DNA of 64,000 nt, from positions 441,501-505,500 of the forward strand of contig BDSI01000077.1 of NCBI GenBank assembly GCA_003117195.1. Reading direction: 5' to 3'. Position 1 is the first letter of the stretch. Every line of letters begins with the position of its first letter. Below are positions 48,383-58,461 of this stretch, piece after piece. The translations under genes were made by a program, and so were the position numbers. Below the pieces are notes generated by a model. That model worked only from the letters and a program-made list of their open reading frames with translations. It did not search any database and had not been told where the DNA came from. This stretch comes from Eudorina sp. 2006-703-Eu-15. Taxonomy: Eukaryota; Chlorophyta; Chlorophyceae; Chlamydomonadales; Volvocaceae.

Positions 48383-51300
48383 TCAGCTCAGGTGAGCCAG
48401 CACGTCGCTCAGCAGTCGCTTCTCCCCCAAACGCAACAGCAGCGCGCAGCTGCGGGCCGCGGCCGCCTCTGCCGCACTGCCCCCCCCGGCGCCAACCTCA
48501 GCCTCAGCCTCAGCCCCGCCGCCGACGCTGCCCCTGCCGCCCTTTTTCCCCGGCCGCATCCGCTCCTCCGACTTCCGCGGCCGCTTTTCCTTATCCGCCG
48601 TTCCCGACGCCGCCGCTTGCTGGTTTCGGAGCTCCTGCTCGTCCTGCTCCAGGGTGGTCGGATAGGCGGCCAGTCGTTCCGAAACCACACGCCGCAACAA
48701 CGACCGCATCGTGTCATTCCAGAGTGCTGACTGCGGCGGCGGCGGCGCCGCCGCCGCCGCCGCGGCCTCCGCAGTCCCTGCGCCGTTGCCATCGTCCACG
48801 GATTGCCCCGTCGCGGTCCGTTTCTCGCCCTTCCGCTCTTTGGCGTTAGCCAGCTTCTCGGCCTTGGCTCCGGATCCGGAGCCAGATCCAGATCTGGATT
48901 TCTTGGGGGCCTTGTCGGGCCCTTGTATCTCGACGTCCTCGGGCAAATCGTCCTCCGCATCCTCCTCGCCCTCGCCAAGGTCGTCGTCGCTGTCATCGCC
49001 GCTGGAGCCGTCATCGCTGCTGGAACCGTCCCCTGCACCTCCACTCCCCGCCGTTGCATCCTCCGCCTCCGCCTCCTCCCCCTGCTCCTCCTCCTCTTCC
49101 TCCTCCTGCTGCTGGTCCGCTTCAGGACCCTCCGCCTTTGCCCCCGCAGATGCGCCGCAGCCCGCGCGCCCGCCCTTTGCGCGCTTCGCCGGCTTCCCGC
49201 GCTGCGTGTCCGCGCGCGCGCCCGCCCGGCCCTTGCGCTTCGTCCCGCCGCGCCCTCCTCCAGCCTCCCCCTCCGCCGCACCATCGCCCTGCCGCTGTCC
49301 GGCGCCACCCGGCTCCCCTTGCTGGTGCTGGTGCTGCTGCTGCTCGAGCTGCTGTCGCTGCTGCCGCTCAAGCTGCCATGCCGCCCGCAGCGGCGCCACC
49401 ACGTCCTGACGACGTGGGCAGTTGAACCCCAGGGATGCCAGGTAAGCCAGGCAAGCCAGGTATGCCATGGGGCGGTAGGGACGGAGGGACGGAACAGCGC
49501 ATGCAGCAGCGGCGGGACCGTCCGCGGGACCGTCAGCGGGGCCGTCACAGAGAAGAAATTCGTTTACAGCTTTACACTGACACGTAAAGAGCCTTCGTTG
49601 ATGATGCACGACGCCGTACGGTACGGCACGGTACGAGTACGGCACGGTACCGCACGAATACGGCACCGCACAATACGCATTCACACCTCAGACCTCACCT
49701 CCAGCGACTTCCAGCCCGCCGCCTGCCGCGGCTCCGCGCCCAGCACCGCGAGGGTCACGTACAGCGCGGTGCTGATGTGGCGGGGGGGCAGCAGCAGGAA
49801 CGGCTCCTCCTCCTCGGACAGCAACTCGCTGGAGGCGGAGGGCGAAGGGGGGCGCGGGGCCGGGCCGGGGTCGGACGTCGGAGTCGGGGGCGGGGCCGGG
49901 CCGGGGTCGGACGTCGGAGTCGGGGCGGGGCGGGCGGGGTCGGACGTCGGAGTCGGGGGCGGGGCCGGGCCGGGTCGGACGTCGGAGTCGGGGGCGGGGC
50001 CGGGCCGGGGTCGGACGTCGGAGTCGGGGGCGGGGCCGGGCCGGGGTCGGACGTCGGAGTCGGGGGCGGGGCCGGGCCGGGGTCGGACGTCGGAGTCGGG
50101 GGCGGGGCCGGGCCGGGGTCGGACGTCGGAGTCGGGGGCGGGGCCGGGCCGGGGTCGGACGTCGGAGTCGGGGCGGGGCGGGCCGGGGTCGGACGTCGGA
50201 GTCGGGGGCGGGGCGGGGTCGGGGTCGGACGTCGGAGTCGGGGGCGGGCGGGGTCGGGTCGGACGTCGGGGCGGGGGCGGGGGCGGGCGCGGGGCCGGGC
50301 CGGGGTCGGACGTCGGGGCGGGGGCGGGGCCGGGGGCGGGGCGGGGGCGGTTGTTCAAGTTAAGAACCAAAACCGGGGGAAGGGATGGGAAGGGGCGGGG
50401 TCGGGCGGAAGAAACAGAGTGAACGATATGAGGCCCAGAACGGACCCATGCGGCCGGCGGGGGGGGGGGGTCAAAGACGAAGAACAAAACCCACAAGGGC
50501 GCGGGTTGGAGCGGGGCATGGAGGGTACTGCACGGCCATCGAGGGTACGGCAGCTGGCAAACCACCAACGGCACCGAAGTGAAGGATTGAATTTTGAACC
50601 CGCAGGCACACCATGCCCACTTGCCGTCGTGTGCTCAGCCTGGGGCGTGAAGCTCCCCGACCCTGCCCCGTGCCGGAACTACCCAACGCCCAACGTCCAA
50701 GTACCAACCGGTTTGGTAGCCGTTGCCTTTGCCGTTACCCCGTTGGCCGCACCTGTGCTTCTCCAGGAAGCGTGCCCGCTTGCGGGCCTCCTTGGGACCG
50801 AGTTGGGCCTCTGCGGCCGACAGCAACGCGCCCTTGTCCAGCACCACCTGATTTGAATGGCCACAGCAGTGCAGATACGTCGCTGGTGCGCGGGGGTGCG
50901 GGGGAGCGGGTGTGCGGGTGTGCGGGTGTGTCCCATCGCGGTGTTGGGGTCACTGGCGGCCGCGGGTCCGCATGTAAGGTAACATGACCTGTATGAATCT
51001 TTGTCGCACCTCGTCGAACGGGTTGTACGGCAGCGCGAAGCCGTACTTGTTCACCAGCTCGCAGTTGCCGTGCTCGCCGTACGTGTTGAACACTTCGGCG
51101 CGCGCCGCCAGCGGCTGCGCGGCCACGATGTCCAGCAGGAGGCAGCCTAAGGGGCAGGATCCAGATCCAGATCCAGCAGCGGCCGTCACATGGCAGGTCG
51201 CAGGTGCGGAGATGCGGGCAGGTGCAGGCATGTGCGGGCAGGTGCAGGCATGTGCGGGCATGTGCGGAGAAGGGCCGGAGAAGGTGCGACAGGTGCGGGG

Positions 51301-54300
51301 AACGGGCAGGCAGGGGCAGGCAGGGGCAGGCAGGGGCAGGCAGGGGCAGGCAGGGGCAGGCAGGGGCAGGCAGTGCAGACCGCTCACCGCCTCGCTCCCC
51401 CGCGCATATTCCAATGTCCAGATGCAGATTCTGGTCCCCCCGTGTCACCGCCAGCGCCCCCAGCTGCCGCCAGCGGTCAGCCAGCGGCCTCGCGGCGGCG
51501 GGTGCAGCGGCGGCGGACTGCTCCGCCGCCGCTGCCGCTGCCGCCGCCACCGAAGCGACCGGTTGCGACGGCGGCGGCGCGGATGGCGGCGGCGGCGGCG
51601 GCGGCGGCGGCCAGGGGTCGCTTCCGTCGTCCCCAGGGTCTCGGTCCAAGTCGGCGACGGCGGATTTTCCGCGCTTGCGAGGGCGCTGGGCCGCCTCTTC
51701 CTGCACTTCCTCCTCCTCCTCGCCCTCGTCCTCCTCCACCTCCGCGTCCTCGTCCGGGCCGCTTTCCGTGTCCTCATCCGCGCTGCCACTGTCCTCATCC
51801 TCGTCCTCGGGGCCGGAAGAAGACCCCTCATCACCCTCGCCCTCGCTGTCAGCATGATCCCCATCACCGGCGTCGCAGCTCCCCCGTCCACGCTTCTGCT
51901 GCCTGCCACCGCCGCCGCCGCCGCCGCCGCGCCGGCCCCGCTGCTGCCGCCGCCGCGCATCTGCCCGACGACGGCCGTACATTGCGTTTCAGGGGGCGGT
52001 CAGGGTGGAAGTCACATCGGCCCGCGCCGGTTGGATTCAGTTGGGTTCGGCGGGGTTGGGTTCGTTGACATAACGGTGGGCCTCGTTGGCCTGCGTTGAA
52101 CTAGGTTGGCCCGGGTTCAGTCCAGTTACTCGCCCGACGCGGCTCCCTCCTATCACGGCAATCGTGTATGGTGAGGAAGCTTTGGCTCATTGGCTGTCAC
52201 CGATGACCCGCGGGGTCCGCTGTAACATCCTTCATAACAATCGACAGACACCGGCGTCAGGTCCTCTACGCAGCCAGGAGCCACCCGGCTGCCCCACCTT
52301 GACCCTGCCCGCCGCGTGGTTTGATGCCCGACGGACGGACATCGGCTACCGTACTATCCGGCTGGTACGGCCCCAACTGCCCGACCGACATGTAACTACG
52401 ACGCCCTGCCGTACCAACCACGGATCTCTCCTCAGTCCTCACCCGCGTGCTCCGCCACCTCGAAACCCGCCGCCCATCCCCCTCCGCGGCCCCGCAGATC
52501 CACCCGCGCCGCCTGCCGTACATCCGTACATGCGCCCGTCGTACATACAACAGCCGGTTCGTGAGTTTGAAGTTCGAAAATGGCACAAATGATGCAAGTG
52601 ACGGACAGGAACTTAAAACGTTGGCGCGCAGAACGAACCATCAAGGCAGGCGAGGCGCTCAGAGTGCTGGGGTTTGGGTTTGGGTTTTTAGGAGTGGACT
52701 AATGTTGGTGCTACGTGTCGTGGTACGGCACACCTTGTGGTTGAACACGTCAGCCAGCGGTACGAGCGCGTCGCCGTGGTGCTCGTCCACGTAAAAGGCC
52801 CGGGAGGCCACCCAGGAGGCGGCGCGCCTGCGGGGAGGCAGTCAGCCAGCGCGTGTACGACAGGCGGGCGGACTTTGGAAGGGGCGGACTTGTGGAGAAA
52901 AGGTAATGAACAGGCTGGCATCGGTTGCAAGAAGAGGCGGTTACAGGTAGGTGGGTTGGTGGTCTCTCCCCAGCACTGACACGCCGCCGCGCCCCTTGGC
53001 CCTGCTGCTCGACGGCCGCATGGCAGGTTGCCGAAAGTGCAACCCAGTCCACAGCAGCCGTCAACGGTTGCGGCTTAGACACAGCAGGAGAGAAGCGACT
53101 ATAGTTTCTAAGCAAGGTCCTGAAGGGCAGCCTTTCGGCTGTCGGTTGTTAGTTGTGCCCCGGTGATCCGGGTCACCGGGGCTACCGTACTCTTATACAT
53201 ACTTGGAAGCTTTCACTGTTCGGCATTCTGCCTTCACTTTACGATCTTTGCTGTTCGCAAACTTTCCCCGCCCGCACCCCCCCCCGGCAGAGAAGGCAGT
53301 GACTTCGGCGGACGAGGGTGCAGGACTGGAAGGACGGGCCAAGCGCGCCTGGCGCATACTACAAGCCACTGCTAGTTAGCTGCGGAGTCCCTCCTTCCTG
53401 CTGAGAGCGCCGCGTGCTTAGGTGTCTTGCCCCGCGGGGTAGTTGGTCGCCGAGGTGCCGCTGGCCCCTTTTGTGGGGGTAGGTAGAGCTATGGTTGCGA
53501 GGCACAGTTGCTCGGGTGCGCGTGGCCGGCTCCTGTCGTTGCACCGCTGGTGCTGTGCTCGGGTGTGTGGTCCGTGTGCTTTCGTGCGCCCCGCGGGGCT
53601 CTGTCTCGGACGGCGCCTGTGGCGCCTGAACCGCGTTTTTTGCGCGCGCTTGGCTTGTGGTCGCTTTGCGCCCAGCAGAGCTGCAGTGTAAAGGCCCAAA
53701 TCTTAAAGCAGTGTAAAGGCCCAAATCTGCAGTGTAAAGGCCCAAATCCCAAGCCGCTGTGTCGCCACCATTCCCGGCGCCGAAGCCCCATGTCAGACAT
53801 ACAGCCGAATAGAAGGCTAGAGTTCAGATTCCCTTGGGATCCTGGGAGGAGGAGGCGCACCCGGCACAGTTATCAGTCAACCACCCAACTGACCGACTGA
53901 CTCATTCACTAACCGTCACTTGTACGACCGAGGCTCAACAGGCTCACATGAAGGCCTGCAGGTTCCATCCGTGCTTCAGCGGCCCCAGTCGGGCGGGGTA
54001 GCGCTCCAGCAGCGGCGCCAGCTCGCCGTTGAAGTCCGCGGCCATGGCCTCTCTGTACAGTACGACAGTACGGCGGCAAGGTACGGCAGGCCGTACCGGA
54101 ACCTTACGGTCCGGAGCCAAGCCTTTTTGTGTGAATGAAGATACAACTCGTGCAGAAATGCCTCGCCCGTCGCGCCTCCGTTCTCTGAGTATTTCTGGGT
54201 GTGCCCGGGTTCGTTTTTCGGGTTTCTTTCTTTTTTGAATTTTTTTAATTTGACCATCGTCCTCACCTGTCCGCGGCCGTCTTGTCCCAGAGGTCGGTGC

Positions 54301-55617
54301 CCTCCAGCTGCCGGAGCTCCTCCTCGCTCCAAAACACAGGAAGGTACTCCCGGGGGGGCAGACTGGATAAGTAGCCGTACCTGCCGTACAGGTACGGGTG
54401 TACAGGGCGCGAACGAGCAGCGGCGAGAGTGGGCCCGTCGGCGCACTGGCGGCAGCAGACACGTCAAGGGAGGGTGGGATGGGTGCGCTTGGCGGCCGTT
54501 TGCTTCCGGCACCGCCTCCGCCTGCTCCGCCTTCGCTTTCTTTCAAATCCCACCTCACGCCCTCTTGCAGTCAACCGCCCGAGGCAGGTACAATCAATCA
54601 CCAGCCGCACGCACCCCGCAGGCATTCCTCAGGCACGATCCGTACCCCGTACGGAAAGTCAAGCTGCCGTACGCTGCCGTACCGACCATTTGGATCGCGG
54701 CCCTCGCGCGGCCTCGTACATCACGGCGGCCACCAGCGCCAGTCCGCCACCGAGCCGCTCCGCTGCCAGCACGTCCGCGAGGCCGCTGTTGGCGGCGGAC
54801 AGGACGGCGCAGCGCGGGATGGTCGCGAGGACCTGACCCTCCGGCACGTTGACGACTGCGGGCGGGGCGTGGAGTGGGGTGCCGGGGCCGGGGCCGTTGC
54901 CGGGGCCGGAGCCGGACGGACAGGACGGTGAATATGGCATCGCAACGGCGCCCCTACGAAGCTATCTGGGCCCGCTGGATCGCCTTGCCCCTCGAGTCGA
55001 ACGGCCGGACGCCTTGTAACGGTTGCTTGATGACAACGTTCGAGTGGGTTGTGGTTTTAAGGATGTGCGTGTATCGTGATGTTACGCATGTACCGCATGT
55101 TTACAGCATGTACGGAGGTGGGGTGGGGAAGGAGGTGCGGTGTGTGTGTGTGTGTGTATGTGTATGTTCGAAGGGGAGGCCTCCGCCCCCCAGAGGGAGT
55201 TTGCAACTTTGAGCCCCAGCGCAGTCGGCGCACCGTCAACAGGGCGGTGGTGCACGGTCGTGCGATGCCGTACTGTCGTATGTGTCACTCCCAACTATGC
55301 TGTCGGCCGCAATCACCCGATCAGAGCAGCAGATGGGGAGCACCTGCGTGGACCGCCCAGGGTGTGTCTGCTCCTGGGGCGGCTGCTCCTGGCTCGCGGG
55401 CACCGCCTCGAGCGCTGCTGCCGTCAGCATCGCCGGAGCCCGCGCGCAGCTGGATGTACGATGTGTCCCACGTGATGCCTGCTTTGCGCATCCAAGTTTC
55501 AAAGTCCACCACGGTGCTCCGTTGACCGGCATGCACGGCCGATGGGTGCTCCGGTGGAGAGGTCACGCCCGCAGCAGCAATTTTGTTGCCGGAAATTTTT
55601 GATTTTTTGGAAGACAT
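48383..55617 (-). CDS. SET-domain protein lysine methyltransferase, SETD6/LSMT class, 11 exons, 927 aa
   Basis: Transfers methyl groups from S-adenosylmethionine to lysine of a non-histone or histone substrate. Exons (- strand): 55344-55617, 54687-54855, 54267-54380, 53948-54052, 52734-52827, 52443-52512, 51388-51960, 51010-51146, 50753-50847, 49699-49828, 48383-49405, all in phase. Family hallmarks in order: FETWMRKAGITWD; VPEGQVLATIPRCAVLS; SKWYGYLSSLPPREYLPVFW with EEELRQLEGTDL; SRAFYVDEHHGDALVPLADVFNHK (NH at 250-251); then EVFNTYGEHGNCELVNKYGF with NPFDE, and RubisCO-LSMT-substrate-binding-like sequence ending LRLGEKRLLSDVLAHLS. A low-complexity, acidic insert of about 170 residues interrupts the SET domain between NHK and NTYG. 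Another disordered acidic/basic stretch (TKRKGRAGARAD, AKRAKGG) precedes the C-terminus and suggests nuclear location. An extra in-frame exon near 55200-55270 (ALGLKVAN) is possible. The exon 2 donor is a weak GTCGGT. Substrate unknown. Confidence 0.85.
49856..50342. repeat. GTCGGACGTCGGAGTCGGGG-type minisatellite in a SET-gene intron
   Basis: About a dozen copies of a 36-40 bp unit containing GTCGGACGTCGGAGTCGGGG and GGGGCCGGGCCGGG, with length variants, fill most of the intron between exons 9 and 10. It remains open on both strands and produces false Pro/Ser/Asp- or Gly-rich frames. Confidence 0.95.
51304..51372. repeat. 10-bp minisatellite (GGGGCAGGCA)
   Basis: Seven near-identical GGGGCAGGCA units lie in the intron between exons 7 and 8 of the SET gene, immediately beside the exon 7 donor. 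A looser GTGCGGGCAGGTGCAGGCAT array is just to the left (51200-51260). Confidence 0.9.
52171..52230 (+). repeat. Copy of a small dispersed repeat (GACCCGCGGGGTC core) in a SET-gene intron
   Basis: It begins GTGAGGAAGC, contains a 27-bp block (52191-52217) identical to one at 58082-58108, and is followed by TGTAACA. Related copies are at 61629-61672 (+) and 1610-1680 (-). The core is an imperfect palindrome. Confidence 0.7.
53683..53748. repeat. Three copies of GCAGTGTAAAGGCCCAAATC in a SET-gene intron
   Basis: Three near-tandem copies begin at 53683, 53708 and 53728, spaced by 0-5 bp, in the 1.1 kb intron between exons 4 and 5. Nearby at 53157-53182 is a 10-bp perfect stem (GCCCCGGTGA) with a 6-nt loop. 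These may mark the remains of an insertion. Confidence 0.8.
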
Positions 55618-56714
55618 GAGGATGGTTGTTGTGGAAAGGTGTGAGCTAAAGTATAGTTCTCGAAATGCTGCTGCGCCGTCTCTCAGTTAAATTGGTGGGC
55701 AGCTATTCAAAAGGCATTCCAGTCATCACTGTAATGTCTTAATGACAATTTATCAGTGCTTTGGCAAATGAATGCAATGCCTTCACGCGCCCGAGTCCCG
55801 TGAACCGAGTTCACTTCTTGGCGTACATTACGACGAGGCCATTCCCTGTGAATTTGTGCTTCTGCCTTGCGTGCCCTGTCACATTTTTATACTGCGAAGC
55901 TTCTGTTTGGGGTATCCCGGAGCCTGGTCTCGGGGCGTGATCGTAAAACTTGGTCGGAGCGTCCTAAACTAACTTTTGAGGTCACGACGTCACGTACCAA
56001 TGGGTTACAGTCCAATTTGATACGGTTTCTTTCATCCTACATCGGGATAAATATGGTGTCAGTCAGTTGGGCTGCTGTCGTCCATTCCGTTATGTCAAAC
56101 CATAACTGCCCTTGGTTTGAATGGCGCAATGGCCTGTGACGCACACCAAATTTGCGCTGGGCTTTCACACTCAGATCTGGTTACAATAAAGCGATCGGTT
56201 GTGTACAGCGTTGATTGGAGCAACACCGCCTGCCAGTGACTCCACACAGTCTGCTGCAGCGACAATGCTGCTGGGCGACCACCGTGCTGGAATCCGGTGA
56301 CCTGATACAACAAGTAAAATGCCCTGCCGGAACAGCCTGAAAAATGACGACCGGGTCCAACACTCGCTGACTCTCCAGCAGCCCCATGGCCCCACTCAAT
56401 CTCCCCGGCTCACGCACAGTGCTATCGTTTCTGGGGTATGGGTATCACTTCAGCCGCCGCCCCTGATTACCAGCAGCATATCTACATGCGCGTAATAAGT
56501 ACGTGAATCCCGCAGTCGCGCGCAGGCCAATCTACGCCAACACATGCCAACGGCGCACCAGCTCAACGACCTATCCATCCTACCTGACCAAGCAACCTAA
56601 CAAGACATGTATGATATGACTGCGGCGCCAAGAGGTGTGCTCACACATCTTGCTCTGCAGCCCGCGACTCGAGGTCGCACCCAGTAGTGCTACATGCATG
56701 CGCCTAGCTATATA
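55618..56714. other. Spacer between the SET-gene start and the lectin-gene stop
   Basis: It contains the SET-gene promoter and the lectin 3' UTR. TTACA at 56181-56185 reads TGTAA on the lectin strand about 530 nt beyond its stop, a plausible polyadenylation signal. No coding exon with motifs is seen. Confidence 0.55.
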
Positions 56715-58461
56715 TTACAGGCGCTTGCGGCACACGAAGCGAACGTCCTGCGCGCAGCCCTGCAGCTGCAGGCTGCCATCCGCGGCCATGAGCGGGCACA
56801 GCGTGTCGGTGGCCTTGCGTTGCAGCCAGCAGGTGTAGTCGTTGTCGCCGCACAGCACGGTCACGGCGGCGAAGCCGCTGGCGTCCCAGTACGGCACCAG
56901 GCCCCAGCCGGCGCCCAGACCGTGGCAAAAGGCGTCCGCGCCCGCATACGAGGTGCGCTTGGTGGCGTCCGTGGTGTACATGCGGTACTCGTAGCCGTCC
57001 TTCTTAAGGTACAGCACGCCGGGCTCGCGGCCGCCGTGGGTCGGGGGCGGAGGCGCTGATGTCGGCAGGAGGGCGAGCGAGGACGGGAGGGAGGGAGAGA
57101 GGGACACGCACGTTTACTTGGAAGAGCAAGCAGGAGAGAGGTAGCTCAGTCATGCGTGCTTGTCTGTGTGCGTGTGCGCAATCAGCAAGGTGTTCCATCG
57201 GCGTAACCAGCACAACAACCTGTTCAGGCGAACGCTGGTAGGCTGAGCCGGGGGTGACGGGGGTGCGCGCTGGCCCGCGAGAGATCTGTATTCGTGCCAC
57301 GCATACACATTCGCATGCATGCACGCACTCATGCAGTATCTGCCACTCCGTACATGCATGCAACTATCAATCTTCCCACGAACACGCACGTGCTCACGAT
57401 CAAGTGCACGTACATGGCTTGTGCGGGCGGTTGCGCTTCTCGCGGCACACGAAGCGGACAGGTTGCTTGCAGCCCTGCTGCACCAGGTTGCCCTCCTGAG
57501 TCAGCAGGTAGCAGAGGCCGTCCGCCGCGACGCCGTCCAGCCAGGTGGTGTAGCGCCGGGGCACGGTGAGCTCTCGCACGGCGGCTGCAGGTAAGTGCGA
57601 GCGAGCGCGTGCAGCAGAGGTTGTAAGTTGTAGGCGGGGTTGCGCGCGACGTACGGCGGAGATGGGTTTGTGTAAGTCCGTCCGTCCGTCCGGCTGCTGG
57701 TGAGGTGAGGCGTGCGCGTGTACACGTGCAGGCAAGCTAAGCATGCTGGCGTTCGTTGCGCCCGCCCGAACAAACGGGACTGTACATCCCGCCAGCCGAG
57801 CCGCAGATCGATACCATGCACCATACACCATACACCACAATACACATGTATCTAATGTACCACTCGCTCGTCACTTCACTAATGATGATGTACGTGTACG
57901 ATACGAGCTCACGCATGTCGTACATGGCGCGGGTGGACGGGCAGGCGCACGCAGCAGCACTGCAGCAGCAGGCCCGGCTAGGTAGCAGGCCCCGCAGTAC
58001 TACCCCTGCAGTATGATGGTCGGCAGCCCGCTATATATTACATACGTATACATGGCTAGTGGAAGCTTCGGCTGTCGCCGATGGCTGTCACCGATGACCC
58101 GCGGGGTCGGATGTAACAGCCCCGCGAAGAATGATACGGACATACCCAGCGACTGGGCCTCGTCCGCCGGTGCCATCTCCAGGCCCCTCAGACGGCAGAT
58201 CCGCTTGGCGGTCGCCCAGTCGTTGAAGCAGCCCGACGCATCCCACACGTCGAACAGCTCGTAGAGGCGGCGGCCTTCCTTGGGGTTGTAGTACTTGACC
58301 AGCTTGTAGTCGTACCGTTCGGGGTGGCGGGGGTCGCAGACGCGGTTCTTGCCGCCGCCACCGCTAGAGGTGGCCTGAGACGCCGGTAAGGCGCTCAACA
58401 GCAGCAGGAAGCCAATCGACAGCAGCAGCGCCGCGCGTGCGGTGGCAGCGGCAGCCCTCAT
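56715..58461 (-). CDS. Secreted protein with two C-type-lectin-like domains, 3 exons, 275 aa
   Basis: Exons (- strand): 58146-58461, 57414-57584, 56715-57055, all in phase. The ATG at 58459-58461 opens a signal peptide (MRAAAATARAALLLSIGFLL, then LLSALPASQA). The first lectin-like unit runs from about residue 55 to 155, with an early cysteine, FDVWDASGCFNDW, AKRICRLRG, TTWLDGV, then LVQQGCKQPVRFVCRE. A proline linker (HKPSPPPPTHGG) leads to the second unit, with MYTTDATKRTSYAGADAFCHG, DNDYTCWLQRK and QGCAQDVRFVCRKRL at the C-terminus. The paired C...W and GC..PVRFVC patterns are typical of C-type-lectin folds. Canonical Ca/sugar motifs (EPN or QPD with WND) are not seen, so carbohydrate binding is uncertain. 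An extracellular matrix or surface role is an inference from the signal peptide and the Ser-Pro linker. Confidence 0.85.
58082..58115 (+). repeat. Copy of the small dispersed repeat inside the first lectin intron
   Basis: It shares 27 identical bases (58082-58108) with 52191-52217 and the following TGTAACA. It lies about 30 bp from the exon 1 donor of the lectin gene, in antisense orientation to it. Confidence 0.7.
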
